From: Streptomyces sp. NBC_01298
Lineage (GTDB): Bacteria; Actinomycetota; Actinomycetes; Streptomycetales; Streptomycetaceae
Direction of reading: 5' to 3'
NCBI RefSeq assembly: GCF_035978755.1
Contig: NZ_CP108414.1
Location: 3,658,001 to 3,722,000, forward strand
Length of the DNA stretch: 64,000 bases
This document shows positions 26,215 through 34,209 of this stretch, in pieces. Positions within the stretch are counted from its first letter, which is position 1, and each line of letters opens with the position of its first letter. Made by a program: the position numbers and the translations under genes. The notes beneath the pieces were generated by a model, which saw nothing but the letters and a program-made list of their open reading frames with translations, was not told where the DNA came from and made no database searches.

Positions 26215-27791
26215 CGGGCTCTTCTCCTAGAAACCCCTGCTTTGGCCGCGAGGGGTGAATGGGGGCCTTCGGGTCGGGTGGTGTACGCGTAGCCATCGGC
26301 TCGTTGGAGGAGACGGAAATGTTTGTGTCCAAGGCCCTGGATGAGGCCGTGTGCGGTTTTGATGTTGAAGCTGCCTGTGGCACGGACCGCTATGCGGCCA
26401 GTGTGCGTGCCGGTCTTCTTGCCGGTGGGGACGATGGCGCGGGCGAGGTCTCCGGTCTGGTAGCCGAAGAACTGCTTCTGTCTGGGCAGGCGGAGGCGGG
26501 GGAAGCCGTACTTGTCGGTGCGGGTGCGCGCATAGGTGCCGCGGCCGGTCGCGGTGACCGCGAGGAGGCGGGCCGGGGTACGGCTGACGGCGTCGAGGTG
26601 GCCGACGCACAGGGCGTCGAGGGTGTGGGTCTTGGTCAGGCCCGTACGCCGTCGGTTCCACTTGGTACGGCCCCCCGACGCGGTGTGCACCATAGGGAAC
26701 GCTGCGCCGAGGGCACGCCACAAGGCCCAGCGGGTGGCGTTGACGGCTGCCGCGTCGCAGAGCGGGGCTTTGACCTGGGCGAGGATGCGGGCCAACTGGC
26801 GCGGGGAGCTCTTGAGGAAGTCCTCGACGGGCTGGTTGGACTTCTTCTCATTGCAGGGCACGCACGCAGTGGTCAGGTTGGAGATCCGGTCGCTGCCGGC
26901 CCGTGAGCGGGGCTTGACGTGGTCGATGTTGAGAGGCACTCCGGTAGCGCCGCAGTAGGCGCAGGACCGCCCCCACTTGGCCAACAGGTACTCGCGGACT
27001 TCTGTGCCGTGCAGAGTGCCGTGCTGGTACTCGGCCCCCTCCAGCGGTCCGCCGTGGGACATGGCATGGGTGTCGAACGCGACCCGCTCCACATGAACCG
27101 CGCGGACGGGTGCCCACCGTGCGAGTCGGGTGGTCCACGACATCGTGGTGTCCACACGGTGACGCAGCGACGGAGCCAGCCAGCCGTCGGGGCGAGTCCG
27201 GTTGGAGAAACGAGGAGCACGGTAACGCAGGTTCCTGGTACGCCGCCCCCGCCGGTAGGCGGCACGAGCGGTCAGCTTGCCCCGGATCACGCCACCCCGG
27301 TGCATGAGTTCGATCGCGAACAGGCCGCGGCGGTTGCCGTTCATCGCGGTGAAGACAGCGATGCCGGTGTGTTTGGAGCCGGGGTCGATCCCAAGCTCCA
27401 CACCGTTCACCTGAGATTCCGAGGCCGTACGGTCTTTGAGCCGGATCACGAACGGGGTGTGCCGGGCGACGGCTGCCCGGCCCTGGTCGAGGAGCTTGCG
27501 AGCCCTGGCCGGGGTGGTCGGTTGCAGCGGATGGCCGTGCCTGTCCAGGACGAACACGACGGGGTGGCCCTCACGGGCCCTCTCCCCAACCAGATGGTTG
27601 GGGGTGACGCGCCCGGCGCCAGGTGAAGCGTCGGGCATCTCCCCTCGCACATGTACCGCGCCGGATGCCTTACGGCCTTCGAGCCCCGTTTCGTCCCCGA
27701 TCCGGGGGGTGTCTGCTGACTCGAATTCCAGAGCCACCTGCTGAGGAAGCACAGGTGGGTGGGTCTTCTGTCCTACGCGATACGTAGCCAA
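26211..27791 (-). CDS. iscB: RNA-guided endonuclease IscB
   Basis: 526-residue IscB, the ancestor type of Cas9 carried by IS200/IS605-like elements. Domains in order: PLMP-type segment PLQPTTPARARKLL (88-101); RuvC-I GIDPGSKHTG with Asp136; Arg-rich bridge helix (about 170-200); RuvC-II with Glu235 in VHVERVAFD; HNH with CAYC (277-280), His291 in NIDHVKPRSRAGSD and CVPC (310-313); RuvC-III KTHTLDALCVG with Asp392. All catalytic residues are present, so it looks active. TTG 27791 has a strong GGAGGTGA ribosome site; ATG 27638 is an alternative that would drop a 51-residue extension. The omega RNA lies directly upstream. No TnpA transposase gene is next to it. Confidence 0.93.
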   Translation of the reverse strand: MATYRVGQKTHPPVLPQQVALEFESADTPRIGDETGLEGRKASGAVHVRGEMPDASPGAGRVTPNHLVGERAREGHPVVFVLDRHGHPLQPTTPARARKLLDQGRAAVARHTPFVIRLKDRTASESQVNGVELGIDPGSKHTGIAVFTAMNGNRRGLFAIELMHRGGVIRGKLTARAAYRRGRRTRNLRYRAPRFSNRTRPDGWLAPSLRHRVDTTMSWTTRLARWAPVRAVHVERVAFDTHAMSHGGPLEGAEYQHGTLHGTEVREYLLAKWGRSCAYCGATGVPLNIDHVKPRSRAGSDRISNLTTACVPCNEKKSNQPVEDFLKSSPRQLARILAQVKAPLCDAAAVNATRWALWRALGAAFPMVHTASGGRTKWNRRRTGLTKTHTLDALCVGHLDAVSRTPARLLAVTATGRGTYARTRTDKYGFPRLRLPRQKQFFGYQTGDLARAIVPTGKKTGTHTGRIAVRATGSFNIKTAHGLIQGLGHKHFRLLQRADGYAYTTRPEGPHSPLAAKAGVSRRRAR

Positions 27792-27900
27792 CTTCGTTCA
27801 CCTCCACAAAGCGTTGGCTCGTGCTGGTAACGGCGGCCTTCAGCCAGAGCAGCAGAAAGCCCCCTCCTTCAGGAGGGGGGATCCCGTTACACCCAGTTGT
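26228..27900 (-). mobile_element. IS200/IS605-type element carrying iscB and omega RNA, no transposase
   Basis: The unit consists of omega RNA and iscB. At the 3' side a hairpin ACCCCT/AGGGGT (26256-26251 with 26238-26233) of the kind found at IS605 right ends lies directly before the ribosome site of the lipoprotein gene. The other end should lie just beyond the omega RNA scaffold at about 27900. Both ends are estimates; no inverted terminal repeats or target duplications are expected in this class. No tnpA is present, so movement would need a transposase supplied from elsewhere. Confidence 0.6.
27784..27900 (-). ncRNA. Omega RNA (HEARO RNA) of IscB
   Basis: Region just upstream of iscB with the folding expected of the HEARO/omega RNA. 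Read on the minus strand, GTAACGG (27890-27884) pairs with CCGTTAC (27833-27827) and encloses a hairpin CCCCTCCT/AGGAGGGG (27878-27871 with 27868-27861) and a small GGC/GCC hairpin. A further stem AGCCAAC/GTTGGCT (27819-27813 with 27792-27786) holds the iscB ribosome site in its loop and the TTG start in its 3' arm. The guide should lie at the 5' side, just beyond about 27900; its exact start cannot be fixed by eye. Confidence 0.75.
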
Positions 27901-27940
27901 TTGAAGGGCAGTTGGCGGTGATCCTGGCACATGCCGCGAC

Positions 27941-27974
27941 GCGGCACACACCTGCTCGAAGAGGTGTGCGCCGC
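27941..27974. terminator. Hairpin between the iscB element and a secreted-protein gene
   Basis: GCGGCACACACCT (27941-27953) and AGGTGTGCGCCGC (27962-27974) pair with one mismatch around an 8-base loop. It lies 63 bases past the stop of the leftward gene at 28037 and may terminate it, insulating the omega RNA from readthrough. Confidence 0.6.
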
Positions 27975-28036
27975 GTGGGCGTGCGTACGAATCGCGTACG
28001 GGTCGCGTACGGATCCGAGCGGGGATCCGGAGTGGA

Positions 28037-28309
28037 TCAGGCGCCGAGGCCGCTGGTCGGCAGACCGCCGAGCAGGCCGGTCACCGTGCCGAGCGCGGCG
28101 GCCGGGTCGGTCGCCTCGGGGGCCTGCTGGCCGTCCTCGGCGGTCACGTGCTGCTGGCTGGTCGCACCCTGGACCGCGCCCGTGACGGTGCCCAGCGCGT
28201 CACCGAGACCGACTGCGGGGACGGCGGCCGAGGCGGTACCGGCGGCGACGGCGGCAAAGGCGGCACCGAGAGCGGCAACACCGAGGGTCTTGGCAGCTGA
28301 CTGCTTCAT
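28037..28309 (-). CDS. Small secreted protein
   Basis: 90 residues. Signal peptide MKQSAAKTLGVAALGAAFAA with likely cleavage after ASA (near residue 28), leaving about 60 residues that contain two similar pieces, GDALGTVTGAVQGATS and AAALGTVTGLLGGLPTSG. No Cys and no known domain. AAGGA lies 8 bases before ATG 28309. Resembles the small secreted proteins common in Streptomyces; the product from 16178 has similar LGPLTGG-like pieces. Confidence 0.75.
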   Translation of the reverse strand: MKQSAAKTLGVAALGAAFAAVAAGTASAAVPAVGLGDALGTVTGAVQGATSQQHVTAEDGQQAPEATDPAAALGTVTGLLGGLPTSGLGA

Positions 28310-28394
28310 GAAGAATCGTCCTTGCGACGGGGAAATGAGCGGCTCCGCAAAGTAGTCACTTCAAACCCCCTCCCGCAAACATCATCAAATACGA

Positions 28395-28430
28395 GAAAGC
28401 GCCCGGGAATTGCTCCTCCCGGGCGCTTTC
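28395..28430. terminator. Strong terminator after add
   Basis: GAAAGCGCCCGGGA (28395-28408) pairs perfectly with TCCCGGGCGCTTTC (28417-28430) around an 8-base loop, 18 bases past the stop codon of the leftward adenosine deaminase gene. Confidence 0.88.
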
Positions 28431-28448
28431 AGTCCGTCACGCTCTGGC

Positions 28449-29597
28449 CTAGGCCGAGACGGAACCGCTGGTGGAAGCGGTCTGACGGAACAGCCATTCC
28501 GACTTCAGCTCCGCATAACCGGGCTTGATCACGTCGTTGATCATGGCCAGTCGTTCATCGAAAGGAATGAACGCGGACTTCATCGCATTGACGGTGAACC
28601 ACTGCATGTCCTCGAGCGAGTAGCCAAAGGTGTCGACCAGGTGCTCGAACTCGCGGCTCATGCTGGTGCCGCTCATCAGCCGGTTGTCGGTGTTGACGGT
28701 CAGCCTGAAGTGCAGTTTCCGCAGCAGGCCGATCGGGTGCTCGGCGTAGGAGACCGCCGCGCCCGTCTGCAGGTTCGACGTCGGGCACATCTCCAGCGGG
28801 ATCCGCTTGTCCCGGACGTACGAGGCCAGGCGGCCCAGCGTCACGGAACCGTCGGCGGCGACCTCGATGTCATCGATGATCTTCACGCCGTGGCCGAGCC
28901 GGTCGGCGCCGCACCACTGCAGGGCCTGCCAGATCGACGGCAGACCGAAGGCCTCGCCCGCGTGGATGGTGAAGTGGTTGTTCTCGCGCTTGAGGTACTC
29001 GAAGGCGTCGAGGTGGCGGGTGGGAGGGAACCCCGCCTCGGCGCCGGCGATGTCGAAGCCGACGACGCCGTTGTCGCGGTAGCGGTTGGCCAGTTCCGCG
29101 ATCTCCAGCGCGCGGGCCGCGTGCCGCATCGCGGTCAGCAGCGCGCCGACGCGGATCCGGTGGCCGTTGGCCTTCGCGCGGCGCTCGCCCTCGCGGAAGC
29201 CCTCGTTGACCGTCTCGACGACCTCTTCGAGGGTCAGCCCGGCTTCCAGGTGCTGCTCGGGCGCGTAGCGGATCTCCGCGTAGACGACGCCGTCCTCGGC
29301 GAGGTCCTCGGCGCACTCGGCGGCCACCCGGAAGAGGGCCGCCTTCGTCTGCATGACCGCGCAGGTGTGGGCGAAGGTCTCCAGGTAGCGCGGGAGGGAA
29401 CCGGAGTCGGCGGCTTCCCGGAACCAGATGCCGAGCTTGTCGGCGTCGCTCTCGGGAAGGTTCTCGTAGCCGACCTCGCGGGCCAGCTCGATGATGGTCC
29501 CGGGGCGCAGGCCACCGTCGAGGTGGTCGTGCAGGAGCACCTTCGGGGAGCGGCGGATCTGATCCGGGGTGGGCAGGTTGGGGGTCTCGCTCGTCAT
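28449..29597 (-). CDS. add: Adenosine deaminase
   Basis: Zinc enzyme that converts (deoxy)adenosine to (deoxy)inosine, which PNP can then split. [16 protein letters not shown] near residue 22 holds the His-x-His zinc pair, [15 protein letters not shown] the third His and catalytic Glu, [10 protein letters not shown] the active-site His, and [11 protein letters not shown] the Asp pair. 382 residues, usual for Streptomyces. ATG 29597 has no clear ribosome site; TAGAGT 8 bases before it could be a -10, giving a nearly leaderless transcript. A nucleoside-regulon operator lies 16 bases upstream. Confidence 0.95.
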   Translation of the reverse strand: MTSETPNLPTPDQIRRSPKVLLHDHLDGGLRPGTIIELAREVGYENLPESDADKLGIWFREAADSGSLPRYLETFAHTCAVMQTKAALFRVAAECAEDLAEDGVVYAEIRYAPEQHLEAGLTLEEVVETVNEGFREGERRAKANGHRIRVGALLTAMRHAARALEIAELANRYRDNGVVGFDIAGAEAGFPPTRHLDAFEYLKRENNHFTIHAGEAFGLPSIWQALQWCGADRLGHGVKIIDDIEVAADGSVTLGRLASYVRDKRIPLEMCPTSNLQTGAAVSYAEHPIGLLRKLHFRLTVNTDNRLMSGTSMSREFEHLVDTFGYSLEDMQWFTVNAMKSAFIPFDERLAMINDVIKPGYAELKSEWLFRQTASTSGSVSA

Positions 29598-29613
29598 CTG
29601 GGCACTCTAGCTC

Positions 29614-29625
29614 CTACGCGCGTAG
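29614..29625. promoter_or_regulatory. Nucleoside-regulon operator CTACGCGCGTAG, copy 3 (add)
   Basis: Perfect 12-base palindrome 16 bases upstream of the add start. On the minus strand GAGC and then TAGAGT (possible -10) follow, so the site would overlap the -10/-35 spacer. Confidence 0.8.
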
Positions 29626-29711
29626 AGCGGTGAGACGGAGTCCACCCCCGATATGTAACAGTGACCGCGCGGACGGGTGGCGTACACCTCGGCGTCTGAG
29701 ACTGTTCCGTC

Positions 29712-30434
29712 ATGGCACATGATGCGCCGCCGGCGCGCGGAGCCCGTCTGGGGCGGGCGGCCGGCGCGACCGGCTCGGTCTCAACGGTCAGTGGTGTGGT
29801 GCTCCTTCTCCCCGGAGCGTCCAGATTGTCCCCCGGTCCGGTGCGCCCGCTGGCCCGGGCCCTGGCCCGTGCGGGCGCGGCGGACGGGCTGGTCACGCAC
29901 CAGGTCATCCACGGCGCGGGAACCCGCGAAAGGGACGCCGAGTGGGCCGCGGACGAGGTGGTCCGGCTGTACGGGGACGTCCCGGTGTGCCTGGCCGGGT
30001 ACGACGCGGGCGGCCGGGCGGCGCTCGCAGCGGCCGGCCACGAGGCCGTCAACTCCGTTCTGGCGCTCGCCCCTTCGCTCCCCCGGCAGTCCGCCGAGGA
30101 CTCCCCCGAACCGGTGAAGCAGCTTTCGGGACGCCGGGTCCTGATCGTGCACGGCACCAACGACGCGCGCAGCGACCCGGAGTTGTCGTACCGGCTGGCC
30201 ACGCGGGCGAAGAAGGCGAACCGTACGACGTGCCGCTTCGAGGTGCACTCCGACGGCCACGGACTGCGCGAGCACCAGGACGAAGTCGTGGCCCTGTCCG
30301 TGGACTTCGTGCTCGGATCCGTCTTCAGCGGGCCGTACTCGCGGCCGGTCACCGACGCGCTGGCGGCTCCCCCGCCGCTGGGCCTGCGGATGCCGCTCGC
30401 CTCGGGCTACGGCCGGTCCCTGCGACGCGGCTGA
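29712..30434 (+). CDS. Alpha/beta-hydrolase-fold protein with Asp at the nucleophile position
   Basis: 240 residues. GVVLLLPGASRLSPGPVR gives the first strand and oxyanion loop; the nucleophile elbow reads CLAGYDAGGRAAL, with Asp where esterases have Ser (GxSxG). VLIVHGTNDARSDPELSY holds the acid and VHSDGHGLREHQDEVV the His. So a full triad with Asp as nucleophile, as in dehalogenases and epoxide hydrolases, is possible, or the protein has lost esterase activity. ATG 29712. Substrate unknown. Divergent from add. Confidence 0.78.
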   Translation: MAHDAPPARGARLGRAAGATGSVSTVSGVVLLLPGASRLSPGPVRPLARALARAGAADGLVTHQVIHGAGTRERDAEWAADEVVRLYGDVPVCLAGYDAGGRAALAAAGHEAVNSVLALAPSLPRQSAEDSPEPVKQLSGRRVLIVHGTNDARSDPELSYRLATRAKKANRTTCRFEVHSDGHGLREHQDEVVALSVDFVLGSVFSGPYSRPVTDALAAPPPLGLRMPLASGYGRSLRRG

Positions 30435-30723
30435 AGGCGGCCGGGCGCCGGATGTGGCGGCGGTCGGGCGCGGGCGTCCGCGCCGGCCCCTCCCGGTCGG
30501 ACGACACGGGAGGGCCCGGCGCGACCACCTTGAGGCACGCGCCCGCGCGAGGGCGCGGTGCCACGACGGCGAAGCGCGGACCCAAGGGTGCCCGCGCCCT
30601 CCCCCGAGAACGCCGTGGCACCACTGTGCCGGTTAGGCCTATCCTCACGAAGATCCGAGGGCATCGTCTTGGTGCCTTGCGGGAACACGAGGGGTTGACG
30701 AATCGGCACAGTCCGGGACGAAT

Positions 30724-31902
30724 ATGCATATGCCATCGGATGAAACGGACCAGCTGAGCTCCGTGGCCCGCCGTCTCTACGCGTACGCGGCCGAGCGGTA
30801 CGCCTTCTCCGAGACGGAAGCCGCCGAGTCGCTCGGCGAGCCCGTCGGCGCCGCCCTCGCCGAACTCGCGGCGGCCCACCTGATCCAGCCCCGCTCCCTC
30901 CCGGCCGCTGCCCCGGGCGGCGGCGCGGACGGCACCGCGGACGGCGGCGGGCCCGCGCCGGTGCGCTGGAGCGCCGTGTCCCCGCGTGCCGCGGTGGCCC
31001 GCACGCTGGCCCCGCTGGCCCTGCGGGTGCGCGAGACCCACGACGAGATGGACCGGCTGCGCGGACGGCTGGAGGAGCTGCTCCCCTCCTACGAGGCGGC
31101 CACCGACCTGCGCGACCGGGGCGGGGCGAACGCCCTGGAGCTGGTCACCGACCCGGCCGCGCTGCAGGACCTGATCGGGGAGCTCACCGCCTCGGCCGGC
31201 ACCGAGGTGCTGACCTGCCACCCCGGCGGCGGCCGCAGCACCGCGACCCTGGAGGGAGCGGTGGTGCGGGACGAGGCGATGCTGGCCCGGGGCGTACGGA
31301 TGCGCACCCTCTACCAGCACACCGCCCGCTACTCCCGCCCGACGGCCGCCTACGTCGAGCGCGTGACCGCGCTCGGCTCGCAGGTCCGTACCGTCGGCGA
31401 CGGGCTGATGCGGATGATCCTCGTCGACCGGCACACCGGGCTGATGGAGGTGCGGGACGACATCAAGGCGGCGCTGGTGGTGCGCGAGCCCAATGTCGTC
31501 CAGTTCATGGTGCAGACCTTCGAGCGATGCTGGTCCGAGGCCGAGCCCTTCAGCACCACCATCGGGCCGGAGCAGGCCCGTTCCATCTCCGACGAGCTGC
31601 GCCAGACCATCGTGCGGCTGCTGGCGGAGGGGCTGGAGGACAAGGTCATCGCCCGCCGGCTGGGCATGTCGGAGCGGACCTGTCAGCGCCACATCGCCGA
31701 GATCATGCGGGCGGTGGGGGCCAAGTCCCGTTTCCAGGCCGGGTTCCTGCTGTCGGCGACGGCGGCTGCCTCGGCGGCATCCGCCGAGGCCGCCGCGTCC
31801 GCCGCCTCCGTCGCGCCGGCGGCTTCCACGGACCCGCTCACGCACCCTCCGGCTGGAGTTCCGGAATCAGCCGCCCCCGACGGGACAGCAGGAACTTCTT
31901 GA
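30724..31902 (+). CDS. LuxR-type regulator with TrmB-like N-terminal part
   Basis: 392 residues. The N terminus (LYAYAAERYAFSETEAAESL ... AALAELAAAHLIQPR) is a winged-helix-like segment, the middle (VLTCHPGGGRSTATLEGAVV ... MRTLYQHTARYSRPTAAYVE ... MILVDRHTGLMEV) resembles the phospholipase-D-like sensor part of TrmB proteins, and the C terminus is a LuxR helix-turn-helix (LLAEGLEDKVIARRLGMSER, CQRHIAEIMRAV). The last 45 residues are Ala/Ser/Pro-rich and are encoded opposite the 3' end of the LysR gene (65-base overlap). A second ATG lies at 30730. Target genes unknown. Confidence 0.85.
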   Translation: MHMPSDETDQLSSVARRLYAYAAERYAFSETEAAESLGEPVGAALAELAAAHLIQPRSLPAAAPGGGADGTADGGGPAPVRWSAVSPRAAVARTLAPLALRVRETHDEMDRLRGRLEELLPSYEAATDLRDRGGANALELVTDPAALQDLIGELTASAGTEVLTCHPGGGRSTATLEGAVVRDEAMLARGVRMRTLYQHTARYSRPTAAYVERVTALGSQVRTVGDGLMRMILVDRHTGLMEVRDDIKAALVVREPNVVQFMVQTFERCWSEAEPFSTTIGPEQARSISDELRQTIVRLLAEGLEDKVIARRLGMSERTCQRHIAEIMRAVGAKSRFQAGFLLSATAAASAASAEAAASAASVAPAASTDPLTHPPAGVPESAAPDGTAGTS

Positions 31903-32779
31903 ACTCCGCCACCGGAGGCGTGTCCGGGTGCCCGTCGCGCCAGGCCACCCCGATCTCGCGGACCGCGCGCGGGGCGGTGACCGTCAGCTCGACGACCCCG
32001 GGCCGGGCCACCGCGGGCGGCGGCAGCAGCGCCACGCCGAGACCGGCGGCGACGAGCCCGCGCAGGGTCTCGGCCTCCTCCCCCTCGAAGGCGACCCGGG
32101 GCGTGAAGCCGGCCTCCGCGCAGAGGTCGTCGGTGATGCGGCGCAGTCCGTAGCCGGGCTCCAGGGTGACGAAGGTTTCCTCGGCGGCCTCCGCGAGGCG
32201 GATCCGCTTGCGCGCGGCGAGCCGGTGGTCGTCGGGGACCACCAGGCGCAGCCGCTGCTCGTCGAGCCGCCGGGCCACCAGGTCCGGGGCGTCGGGCAGC
32301 GGCGAGGTCAGGCAGAGGTCGAGCTCGCCGGCGCGCAGCTTCTCCAGCATGGCCTCGCCGTAGTTCTGGACCAGGGAGAACCGTACGCCGGGGTGGTCGG
32401 CCCGGAAGGCCCGGATCAGGCCGGGCACGGTCTCGGGGCCCAGGGTGTGCAGGAAGCCGAAGGCGACCTTGCCGAAGGAGGGGTCGGCGTCCTGCTGTAC
32501 GGAGCCGGCGGCGCGGGCGATCTCGGCCAGCGAGCGTTCCGCCGAGGCGAGGAAGGTGCGGCCGGCGGTGGTGAGCGCGACCGTACGGCCCTTGCGGGCG
32601 AACAGCGTGACGCCCAGGTCCTGTTCGAGGCGGACCATGGCCCGCGACAGGGTGGATTGCGGGACGCCCAGTTCGTGCGCGGCGCGGGTGACGTGCTCGT
32701 GCCGGGCGACGGCGGCGAAGTACGCGAGGCGCGGGGCCAGCGCATGTGTCACGGCCATGTCTTCTTCGTAACGACTCAT
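31838..32779 (-). CDS. LysR-family transcriptional regulator
   Basis: 313 residues: N-terminal LysR helix-turn-helix (LAYFAAVARHEHVTRAAHEL, then VPQSTLSRAMVRLEQDLGVT) and the usual two-lobed effector-binding domain (VAFGFLHTLGPETVPGLIRA; GLRGLVAAGLGVALLP-type region near residue 245). It is divergent from an MFS transporter gene across a 99-base gap holding an inverted repeat, the classical layout for a LysR protein controlling its neighbour. ATG 32779 is used; ATG 32758 is an alternative. Confidence 0.9.
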   Translation of the reverse strand: MSRYEEDMAVTHALAPRLAYFAAVARHEHVTRAAHELGVPQSTLSRAMVRLEQDLGVTLFARKGRTVALTTAGRTFLASAERSLAEIARAAGSVQQDADPSFGKVAFGFLHTLGPETVPGLIRAFRADHPGVRFSLVQNYGEAMLEKLRAGELDLCLTSPLPDAPDLVARRLDEQRLRLVVPDDHRLAARKRIRLAEAAEETFVTLEPGYGLRRITDDLCAEAGFTPRVAFEGEEAETLRGLVAAGLGVALLPPPAVARPGVVELTVTAPRAVREIGVAWRDGHPDTPPVAEFKKFLLSRRGRLIPELQPEGA

Positions 32780-32806
32780 CGATAGCCACCCATCTGACCT
32801 GCACTG

Positions 32807-32842
32807 ATGCACGGATGGATTGATTATCGCGAATCCGTGCAT
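32807..32842. promoter_or_regulatory. Inverted repeat between lysR and MFS gene, likely operator
   Basis: ATGCACGGAT (32807-32816) and ATCCGTGCAT (32833-32842) are exact complements separated by 16 bases. It lies between the divergent starts, where a LysR tetramer would bind. Confidence 0.65.
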
Positions 32843-32878
32843 TGGACGCATGAAAAGCACGGGCCTACGGTCTTGAGC

Positions 32879-34159
32879 ATGCCTCCCGCTCATACCGGGG
32901 CATCCGTCATCCCGGGTGCCTCCACCCCGTCGTTGCCCGCCTCCGCACCCGAGGCGCACGAGCCCGGCCGTCCCGGCTACCGCCGCCTCAGCCTGGCGCT
33001 CTTCGCCGCCGGACTGGCCACCTTCGCCCTCCTCTACTCCACCCAGGCGCTGCTGCCCGCGATCTCCGAGGGCTTCGGCGTGACGGCGGGTCAGGCCAGC
33101 TGGACGGTCTCCGCGGCCACCGGCGCCCTCGCCCTGTTCGTCCTGCCGCTCAGCGCGCTGTCGGAGCGCTTCGGCCGGACCCGGATGATGACCTGCTCGA
33201 TGGTGATCGCGGTCGGCGTCGGCCTGCTGGTGCCCTTCGCGCCGAACCTGGAGTGGCTGATCGCGCTGCGCGCCGTCCAGGGCGCGGCGATCGCCGGGGT
33301 GCCGGCCTCCGCGATGGCGTACCTGGCGGAAGAGGTGAAGCCGAAGGCGCTGGTCGCCGCGATCGGCCTGTTCGTGGCGGGCAACTCCATCGGCGGCATG
33401 AGCGGCCGCCTCGTCACCGGCTGGGCGGCCCAGGCCTGGGGCTGGCGCGGCGGGCTGCTGACCGTCGGCCTGATGTCGCTGGCCTGCGCGGCGGCGTTCC
33501 TCGTCCTCCTCCCCCGGGCCCGGTTCTTCCGGCCGGCCTCGCTGAACCCGCGCGCGGTGGGACGTACCGTCTCCGGGCACCTGCGCGATCCGCTGCTGCT
33601 GCGGCTGTACGGGATCGGGGCGCTGTTCATGACCGTGTTCGGGGCGGTGTACACGGTCATCGGCTACCGCCTGGTGGACGAGCCGTTCTCGCTCGGGCAG
33701 GGCCTCATCGGCTCGATCTTCCTGGTCTACCTGGTCGGTACGGTCTCCTCGGCGGCGGCCGGGCAGCTGGTGGCCCGGCTGGGCCGGCGCGGCGCGCTGT
33801 ACCTGGCGGTGACCACGACGGCGGCGGGCCTGTTCCTGTCCCTGGCGGAGTCCCTCACGGCGATCCTCCTCGGCCTGGTCCTGATCACGGCGGGCTTCTT
33901 CGCCGGACACGCGGTGGCCTCCTCCGCGGTGAGCAGGACGGCGAAGACGGGCCGCGCCCAGGCCTCGGCGCTGTACCAGTCGGCGTACTACGTCGGCTCC
34001 AGCGCCGGCGGCACGCTGGGCGCCCTCGCCTACCACTCGGCGGGCTGGGCGGCCACGGTCACCCTCGCGCTGCTCGCGGTGGCCGGGGTCGTCACGATCA
34101 CCCTGTACGGGTCCCACGCGGCCCGCAGCGCCCGGATCGCGGGGCTGCCGGCCGCCTGA
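32879..34159 (+). CDS. MFS transporter
   Basis: 426-residue major facilitator protein with about 12 hydrophobic segments. The loop between helices 2 and 3 reads LSALSERFGRTRMM (MFS signature), and YSTQALLPAISEGFGVTAGQ marks helix 1. It belongs to the YnfM/arabinose-efflux-like group of multidrug-type exporters. ATG 32879 is chosen because upstream codons lie in the operator region. Probably regulated by the divergent LysR protein. Substrate unknown. Confidence 0.9.
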   Translation: MPPAHTGASVIPGASTPSLPASAPEAHEPGRPGYRRLSLALFAAGLATFALLYSTQALLPAISEGFGVTAGQASWTVSAATGALALFVLPLSALSERFGRTRMMTCSMVIAVGVGLLVPFAPNLEWLIALRAVQGAAIAGVPASAMAYLAEEVKPKALVAAIGLFVAGNSIGGMSGRLVTGWAAQAWGWRGGLLTVGLMSLACAAAFLVLLPRARFFRPASLNPRAVGRTVSGHLRDPLLLRLYGIGALFMTVFGAVYTVIGYRLVDEPFSLGQGLIGSIFLVYLVGTVSSAAAGQLVARLGRRGALYLAVTTTAAGLFLSLAESLTAILLGLVLITAGFFAGHAVASSAVSRTAKTGRAQASALYQSAYYVGSSAGGTLGALAYHSAGWAATVTLALLAVAGVVTITLYGSHAARSARIAGLPAA

Positions 34160-34209
34160 GGGCTGCCGCACAAGCAGCTCGCAACCGGTGGATGACATGA
34201 TCGCCGATC

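Noticed and set aside
26211..27791. Plain HNH endonuclease or TnpB transposon protein
   Set aside because: The HNH domain lies between RuvC-II and RuvC-III and a PLMP segment is present, which defines IscB; TnpB has no HNH.
30435..30723. A gene or small RNA in the gap before the LuxR-type regulator
   Set aside because: Several inverted repeats and a TTGACG hexamer at 30695 are present, but no consistent reading frame or clear terminator-ended RNA can be defined.
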